46,783 bases of DNA, taken from an uncultured Dehalococcoidia bacterium (GTDB lineage: Bacteria > Chloroflexota > Dehalococcoidia > Lucifugimonadales > UBA1127). Under the pieces are notes generated by a model that worked only from the letters and a program-made list of their open reading frames with translations, was not told where the DNA came from and did no database searches. The translations under genes and the position numbers were made by a program. Shown piece by piece: positions 42,061-46,783 of the stretch. Numbering within the stretch: the stretch's first letter is position 1; each line of letters begins with the position of its first letter. The stretch lies in contig CAJWXP010000015.1 of NCBI GenBank assembly GCA_913049785.1, positions 1 to 46,783 of the forward strand, given 5' to 3'.

Positions 42061-42681
42061 ATGTTTCATGGAAGGTGGAACCTATTCCGTAGTGACCAGA
42101 AGGAAATCACGGGGCTGGAGACGGCTATCATCCTGATTGCCTTCGTCGTGGTCGCTTCAGTGTTCGCGTATACGATCCTGTCAGCTGGGATTTACTCATC
42201 TGAGAAGGGCAAAGAGGCCATTCACTCGGGGTTGTCTACGGCTAGGGCCAGCATGCAGCTTTCCGGACCTGTCCTTGCGAGGGACACGGATTCCAATAAT
42301 ACTGTGGACCAGATGCTGTTCGTCATCGCGAACTTGCTGAAGAGCGCTCCGATGAACCTGGTGCCCACCGTTGATTCAGACAGTGACGGGCTTCTCTCCG
42401 ATGAGTCTCCCAAACTCCACAGTTTGGTCATCACCTACATCGATCAGGCCCAGATGGTGACTAACATCGCCTGGACAGCTACCGAAGTGGGTAAGGGTGA
42501 TGGAGATACATTGATGGAGACTTCAGAGCGGTTTGAGATCATAGTGGATCTTTCGGCAATCAGCCCGGCCATCGACGAGAACGACACGTTCATTCTGGAG
42601 ATAAAGCCCGGCAAAGGGTCGTCGGTCACGCTGGAGCGTACCATCCCGGGCAGGGTAGACGACATGATGAACCTGCGCTAA
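42061..42681 (+). CDS. Archaellin (archaeal-type flagellin) in a bacterium
   Basis: A 206-residue secreted filament protein with a class III signal peptide: a short polar N-terminus (residues 1-16, RSDQKEI) before TGLETAIILIAFVVVASVFA (17-36). This is the hydrophobic N-terminal helix conserved in archaellins and cut by an FlaK/PibD-type peptidase just before it. The rest is a beta-rich soluble domain ending in GRVDDMMNLR. Archaellum-like filaments have been described in Chloroflexota. Machinery genes (FlaI, FlaJ, FlaH) are not in the window. GAGGGGG lies upstream of the ATG. The neighbours (pentose-phosphate genes, ABC exporter) are unrelated. An archaellin-like pilin is the alternative. Confidence 0.8.
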   Translation: MFHGRWNLFRSDQKEITGLETAIILIAFVVVASVFAYTILSAGIYSSEKGKEAIHSGLSTARASMQLSGPVLARDTDSNNTVDQMLFVIANLLKSAPMNLVPTVDSDSDGLLSDESPKLHSLVITYIDQAQMVTNIAWTATEVGKGDGDTLMETSERFEIIVDLSAISPAIDENDTFILEIKPGKGSSVTLERTIPGRVDDMMNLR

Positions 42682-42760
42682 GTGAAGAAGCGAGGCCTCG
42701 AGCAGTTGGATCTGACACTTGAGGCGCAGTAAGTTGCGACGTTGTACGGCGAGTCTAGGG

Positions 42761-43555
42761 TTACATGTCCCGGCTGTTAACAATGCGGGTCGCCACAAAG
42801 GGGAGCACCAGCAGTGGGATCCCACCAATGATCAGGATGGTGGATATCTCAACCAAACGGGATTCACCTTGCAGGACTAGAGGCAGACCCCCCAGGACGC
42901 CGTCTGCTGTCAGGTCTCCGGCGTATGCAGCAGCAAGAAGCATGAGGCCCATGTACCAGAAGACGCCCAGCACGGTCACGCCAACCAGGGTGTTTGTGAA
43001 CATCACGCTGAACGTGATGCCCAGGAACACCAGCACCGTAAGCATGAGAGACCAGTAGCCCAAGGCCAGCAGCATACCGGAGGTTTCCATGTCGTTGGTG
43101 AGCCCCTGCGTCTGGACGATGAACATTGTAGGGACCATGACGATGAGGAACATACCAAGGATGGTCAATGACCGGGAGAACAGTTTCGCCAATAGGTAGG
43201 GCGTGGGGGCAATCCCTCGACTGATGACGGCGACACCCAGGAAAGGCCGCTCCGATGAAATGGCGCTGGCACTTATGATGAGCGCTACAAAGCTTCCCAG
43301 TCCTGAATACAGCACCAGGGCCCAAGAGATGAAGAACGATGTCTGATCGCTGTAGTTGCGTGCCAGGAGCACGGCGGATACAGCGCCTATGATAGTAAGC
43401 AGGAACCAGAACCGTACGATCCACGACCTCCACAGGATGGACAGATCGTATTGCAGGAGAGAGATAAACGCCGCAATGAAGCGTTTTCTTCCCGTTCCTA
43501 CAGGAGTCAGCGTCTGTGTTGCTTCCCGCACTGCTTCGTTTATGCCAGTGGTCAT
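42761..43555 (-). CDS. ABC-2 type transporter permease
   Basis: A 264-residue membrane protein with six hydrophobic segments (about 46-62, 78-98, 124-145, 167-187, 192-213 and 238-255) and a cytoplasmic N-terminus. It belongs with the ABC-2/NosY-like permeases of the exporter class. It is coupled to the ATPase gene upstream by a 4-base overlap, so the two form an exporter. The substrate is unknown. A short palindrome-rich spacer (42682-42760) separates it from the convergent archaellin gene. Confidence 0.85.
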   Translation of the reverse strand: MTTGINEAVREATQTLTPVGTGRKRFIAAFISLLQYDLSILWRSWIVRFWFLLTIIGAVSAVLLARNYSDQTSFFISWALVLYSGLGSFVALIISASAISSERPFLGVAVISRGIAPTPYLLAKLFSRSLTILGMFLIVMVPTMFIVQTQGLTNDMETSGMLLALGYWSLMLTVLVFLGITFSVMFTNTLVGVTVLGVFWYMGLMLLAAAYAGDLTADGVLGGLPLVLQGESRLVEISTILIIGGIPLLVLPFVATRIVNSRDM

Positions 43556-44583
43556 GATGATGTTTCCTGTGGTTGTGCCTCATCCTTTTGAAGTAGATGG
43601 GCCAATCCGTTCTCTTTTCCTATAGCACGTGAGAACCCTCGGAGCCTATCCTCTGCCAGCCGCTTGAGGAAGGCGTCTTCCAACTCCCCCACCTGGCGCA
43701 CGGCCCGCAACGTCACTCCACAGCGAGAGAACTCCAACAAGACGTAAGCTAGCGCCTCACTGAAGTCCCCTTGTTGCTGGAAGGCCACCCGTACCGTCTC
43801 CGCTCCCAATCGCTCGAACTGGGTATCCGGCTGCTTGGTCTCTATGGCTTCAATGGCGACGTCTATCCCCTCACCTGCTACCGTGAGGTCTACGGTATTC
43901 AGGTACGCAATCCGCTTCATGTCCTCTACCGGCCCGCTGAAGATCAGCTTGCCCTGGTTCAGCACTGCAACGTAGTCACATACCTGGTCAGCATCCGGCA
44001 GGATGTGGGTGGAGAGAATGATGGTCTTGCCTGCCCGCCGAAGCTCACTGATGAGAGAGATGGTGAACGCCCGCCCCTCCGGATCGAGGCCCACCGTAGG
44101 CTCGTCAAGGATCAGCAGGTCAGGGTCGTTGATGAGCGCCGCCGCGATCCCTAACCGTGTCCGCTGCCCGCTGGAGAGGTGGTCGATGCGCTGTGACGAT
44201 GCTTGGAGCAAGTCTGTTGCGTGAAGCAGCGATGATAGCCGCTTCTTCCGAAGCTCGTGGGGGATGCCGAAGAGCTTCCCGATCTGGTCCAAATACGTGA
44301 TGCATGACATGTCTGGGGGGAATGCACCCGATTGCGGAAGGAAGCCGATGCGGCTCCGCAGATCCCCGGAGGAGAGTGCCATTGGCTGGCCGAACACGGA
44401 AACGCTGCCCGCCGTGGGCTTTTGCAGCCCCAGGATCAGCATGAGCGCGGTGCTTTTCCCAGCGCCGTTGGGGCCAATGAGTCCCATGATTGAGCCCTGA
44501 GGGAGCTTCAGACTCACCGTATTCAACGCGACCAGACGATTATCGTATATCTTGGTCAGCTCATTGATTTCTACAACGTCCAT
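43552..44583 (-). CDS. ABC transporter ATP-binding protein
   Basis: A 343-residue ATPase. It has Walker A GLIGPNGAGKSTALML (about 36-51), Q-loop FLPQSGAFPP, signature LSSGQRTRLGIA, Walker B LLILDEPTVGLDPEG and the H-loop STHILPDADQVCDY. The C-terminal 120 residues are a regulatory extension typical of ABC-2 exporter ATPases (CcmA/NosF/drug-exporter type). It pairs with the permease encoded next in the operon. Confidence 0.93.
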   Translation of the reverse strand: MDVVEINELTKIYDNRLVALNTVSLKLPQGSIMGLIGPNGAGKSTALMLILGLQKPTAGSVSVFGQPMALSSGDLRSRIGFLPQSGAFPPDMSCITYLDQIGKLFGIPHELRKKRLSSLLHATDLLQASSQRIDHLSSGQRTRLGIAAALINDPDLLILDEPTVGLDPEGRAFTISLISELRRAGKTIILSTHILPDADQVCDYVAVLNQGKLIFSGPVEDMKRIAYLNTVDLTVAGEGIDVAIEAIETKQPDTQFERLGAETVRVAFQQQGDFSEALAYVLLEFSRCGVTLRAVRQVGELEDAFLKRLAEDRLRGFSRAIGKENGLAHLLQKDEAQPQETSS

Positions 44584-44661
44584 TACTACCTCAAAAAACG
44601 CGTGCTTCTATTCTGCCCAGAAGCTGACATAAAGTAAAGTCGTCGTATCTGCGGGAGAACA

Positions 44662-45630
44662 TTACATCGGGAGTTCTGCGCCGATGCCCTGTTCTTTGGC
44701 CTTCTTAAGCACCACCGCGGCGGCTGCCAGGTCCTCTGTGCCCACACCCAGGGCATCGAACAGGGTGATCGCGTTGTTGGAAGGGCGACCGGATGCCTCG
44801 CCGGTGATGACCGCCGATAGCTCAACAGCCTTCGCCCAGTCGAACCCGCCTTGCTCTTCGGCATAGATGAGTTCACCGCAGTCGGCCCTGGCCTGCTCCA
44901 TGTTCTCCACTACTACCAGGTCTGCGCGGCTCACAGCGTCCACATCAAGCTCCCGGCGGTTTAGTCCCGTTGCGCCTATACCGTTGATGTGTGTGCCCGG
45001 CGCTATCCATGAGCCTTCCAACACAGGCTCGTCTGATCCCGTGATTGTTATCAGGATATCCACGTCACGTACGCACTCTTCGGCAGTGTCCACTGCATCT
45101 ACGTCCAAGCCGTGCACTTCTCGCATCTCTGCGGCAAACGACTCTCGCTTTTCTGCTGTGCGGCTGTACGCCTTCACGTGCGATATATCGCGGACTTCGT
45201 TCATCGCAGCTATCTGTGACCTGGCCTCCCAGCCTGAACCGATGATGCCGATGGTGGACGCGTTTTCGCGAGCCATGAACTTTGTGGCTACACCGGCAGC
45301 GGCGCCCGTTCGTATCTGGCCCAGGTCTCGCGCCTCAACGATGGCTTCCAGACCACCATCTTCCAGGTTGTACAACATCACCAAATATCGGGTCCTGGAG
45401 GGCGCGTTGGGCCTGCGGTCGCTGCCGTAGGTCTTCATGCCGTACACACCGAACCCGTGGGCGATGCCGAACACTGTCCTGTGCATGCCCTTGGGCAGCG
45501 GCAGGTGAGTTCTTGGAAGGTTGATCGCCTGCCCTATGGCTTCGTCCCGGAACACCTTCTCGGTCAGCTCTATGCACTCGTTCATGGGGAGCAGGTTTCG
45601 TACGTCTTCGTTGCTCAGATAAATCGTCAT
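44662..45630 (-). CDS. Ornithine cyclodeaminase / mu-crystallin family protein
   Basis: A 322-residue NAD(P)-binding protein of the OCD/mu-crystallin family. It has FGVYGMKTYG with the substrate-site lysine, ARDLGQIRTGAAAGVATKFMA, and the Rossmann motif TIGIIGSGWEARSQIAAM (about 126-143), followed by THINGIGATGLNRRELD. The family includes ornithine cyclodeaminases, alanine dehydrogenases and ketimine reductases, and the specific reaction cannot be told from sequence. It is divergent from the truncated Rieske gene, and a TATAGT -10-like element at 45747-45752 lies in the spacer. Confidence 0.87.
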   Translation of the reverse strand: MTIYLSNEDVRNLLPMNECIELTEKVFRDEAIGQAINLPRTHLPLPKGMHRTVFGIAHGFGVYGMKTYGSDRRPNAPSRTRYLVMLYNLEDGGLEAIVEARDLGQIRTGAAAGVATKFMARENASTIGIIGSGWEARSQIAAMNEVRDISHVKAYSRTAEKRESFAAEMREVHGLDVDAVDTAEECVRDVDILITITGSDEPVLEGSWIAPGTHINGIGATGLNRRELDVDAVSRADLVVVENMEQARADCGELIYAEEQGGFDWAKAVELSAVITGEASGRPSNNAITLFDALGVGTEDLAAAAVVLKKAKEQGIGAELPM

Positions 45631-45809
45631 TTAATGCTCCTGAAACCGAATCAAATAGGAGGGTTGGGTTTGGCCCGCACCAGTATAGGGTCAGCCGTCC
45701 AGAGCCGCAAACAGCGTAGCTAGCTGCCCGGCCTGGCTTGGTATGCTATAGTGGTCGATAGCCCGTTTCTCACCTTGAGTTTACGTGGTGAATGGGGAGG
45801 AAAACGCCG

Positions 45810-46284
45810 GTGCTTACACCAGAAGAAAACAAGCTTGTTACGGAAATCGGCCCTGACACGCCAATGGGTGATCTCTTCCGTCGATTTTGGATCCCCGTGT
45901 TCCATGGCCGTGAACTGACTGACCCTGATGGTGCGCCGGCCCGCACGCGGCTGCTTGGTGAACACATCGTTGGGTTTCGCGACACCAGCGGTCGGCTCGG
46001 CATCCTTGAAGCCGCGTGCCCTCATCGTGGTGTCGACCTCTCCTACGGTCTGAACGAGGAAAACGGACTCCGGTGCGCCCGATGCGGATGGAAGTTTGAC
46101 GTAGAGGGCAATTGCCTGGAAATGCCTATGGAGCCGGACGAAGAAGAGTTGAAGAAGACCGTCAAGGCCGTTGCCTACGGCGTACAGGAGTGGGGCGGGC
46201 TTATCTGGGCGTACATGGGACCGAAAGAGGAGTCCCCGGAACGTCCCGAGTTTGAATGGGGGCAATTGCCGGAGGACCACCGGT
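45810..46284 (+). CDS. Rieske-type oxygenase, N-terminal part, cut by a contig join
   Basis: GTG at 45810 (GGGAGG 8-9 bases upstream) begins a protein that aligns without gaps to the first 100 residues of the Rieske oxygenase at 20779. The cluster motif keeps Cys70, His72 (CPHRG) and Cys89, but residue 92, normally His, is Cys (CARCGWKFD). The open frame runs to 46304, but the last real Rieske residues are about GQLPEDHR, after which the DNA is that of a cheB gene on the other strand. The catalytic domain is missing from the contig, so the full gene should exist in the organism. Confidence 0.82.
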
Positions 46285-46783
46285 CGACGCTGCGATGGCG
46301 ATAATTCCCGGAACCGATGCGGCGGAAACGCGTGAACGAAGAGTTGGATCGGCATGAATCGTAACGCCACGTTTCTTATTCGCTGCTTCAATTGTGTCGC
46401 CGTTCTCCAGCGTGGCAGGCTGCATCTCGCACAAGGACGTTCGCATGTGACGGACAACTTTAACATCTGCCATTGATTTCACGGTCTCGACCAGTTCGGA
46501 ACAGGCTTCTTCATAGTCGTCAGCTTCGGGGCCCGGTGGTTTGCTTAACAGGGTCAGCGCACCTGCTCGCAAGGCACGCATTCCCAAGGCGACCTCGTCA
46601 ACCATCGTACTTGCCGAGACAATCACGATCGGCGTGGGAGTGTCGAGCATTATCTGCTTTGTAGCATCGAAGCCACTCATCCCAGGCATATGTATGTCCA
46701 TGGTGATAACGTCAGGACGTAGTTTCGCGGTTAGGGCAACGGCCTCATGACCACTGCTGGCCTCACCTGCGATCGTCATCTTC
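46263..46783 (-). CDS. cheB: CheB-type chemotaxis methylesterase, internal fragment
   Basis: Read leftward from the window edge, the frame gives a response-regulator receiver domain lacking its first strand (phosphoacceptor Asp in VITMDIHMPGMSGFDATKQI, then PIVIVSAST and the conserved lysine LLSKPPG), a linker, and the start of the CheB methylesterase domain with the catalytic serine IAIAASTGGPPAI. It then stops making sense at 46263-46284 and continues as antisense of the Rieske gene. It is partial at both ends. No other chemotaxis genes occur in the window, and it lies beyond the join, so it may come from another genome. Confidence 0.85.

Noticed and set aside
1-46783. CRISPR array, prophage, integron or plasmid origin
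   Set aside because: No regularly spaced identical repeats, phage structural genes, integrase or iteron-like clusters were seen. The only repeats are the dispersed palindromes near the tRNAs.

Overview
The window looks like a contig from a free-living bacterium of the phylum Chloroflexota, probably the SAR202/Dehalococcoidia side. The reasons are the content (a bacterial archaellin, a transaldolase/glucose-6-phosphate isomerase fusion, Rieske oxygenases that start GTG-CTN-ACC, a DUF951 protein) and a moderately GC-rich, codon-homogeneous core. The placement is inference and was not computed. The two ends differ from the core. About the first 1.06 kb and the last 0.5 kb carry pieces of unrelated genes joined inside conserved coding motifs, which is typical of chimeric assembly or amplification joins. 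The reliable core runs from about 1.06 to 46.26 kb.

Layout. 0-1.7 kb: an IS3-type transposase tail (-), a sugar MFS transporter fragment and, fused in frame, the C-terminus of a UvrD/PcrA helicase. 1.8-6 kb: a small membrane protein, a phosphate transporter (pit + DUF47) with a structured leader or small RNA, trxB and lexA. 6-12 kb: thiI, a Nudix-like gene, rpsT and a (p)ppGpp synthetase/hydrolase, divergent from hisS. 12-17.7 kb: hflK-hflC-moxR-DUF58-DUF4129, a membrane quality-control and MoxR module. 17.7-22.1 kb: a ferritin-like diiron protein, a quinone oxidoreductase, a gentisate-dioxygenase-like bicupin and a Rieske ring-hydroxylating oxygenase, with a nitroreductase remnant between the last two. 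22.1-27 kb: thrS-prfA-prmC-AEC transporter-tRNA-Val, leftward. 27-30.5 kb: three tRNAs, intergenic palindromic repeats, malic enzyme and a 2-hydroxyacid dehydrogenase. 30.5-32.4 kb: a decayed P-loop kinase, DUF951, pyrF and a small membrane exporter. 32.4-41.6 kb: a leftward pentose-phosphate cluster, tkt-rpiB-tal/pgi-small selenoprotein-HAD phosphatase-gnd-zwf-TauE-like. 42-44.6 kb: an archaellin with a structured leader, then an ABC-2 exporter. 44.7-46.3 kb: an ornithine cyclodeaminase family gene and a Rieske gene cut by the terminal join to a cheB fragment.

The most interesting item is a 72-codon gene at 36153-36371 (-) that conventional calling misses, because its 27th codon is an in-frame UGA where I recall relatives having cysteine. 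A hairpin resembling a bacterial SECIS element starts 16 nt after the UGA, the gene has a strong ribosome binding site, and its end overlaps the next gene by ATGA. I read it as a GDCCVxC-type selenoprotein embedded in the pentose-phosphate operon. The HAD gene right after it is broken by a 5-bp tandem duplication. Other points of interest are the archaellin leader with two mutually exclusive hairpins, a Rieske protein in which the fourth cluster ligand is Cys instead of His, and a family of intergenic palindromes clustered around the tRNA genes.
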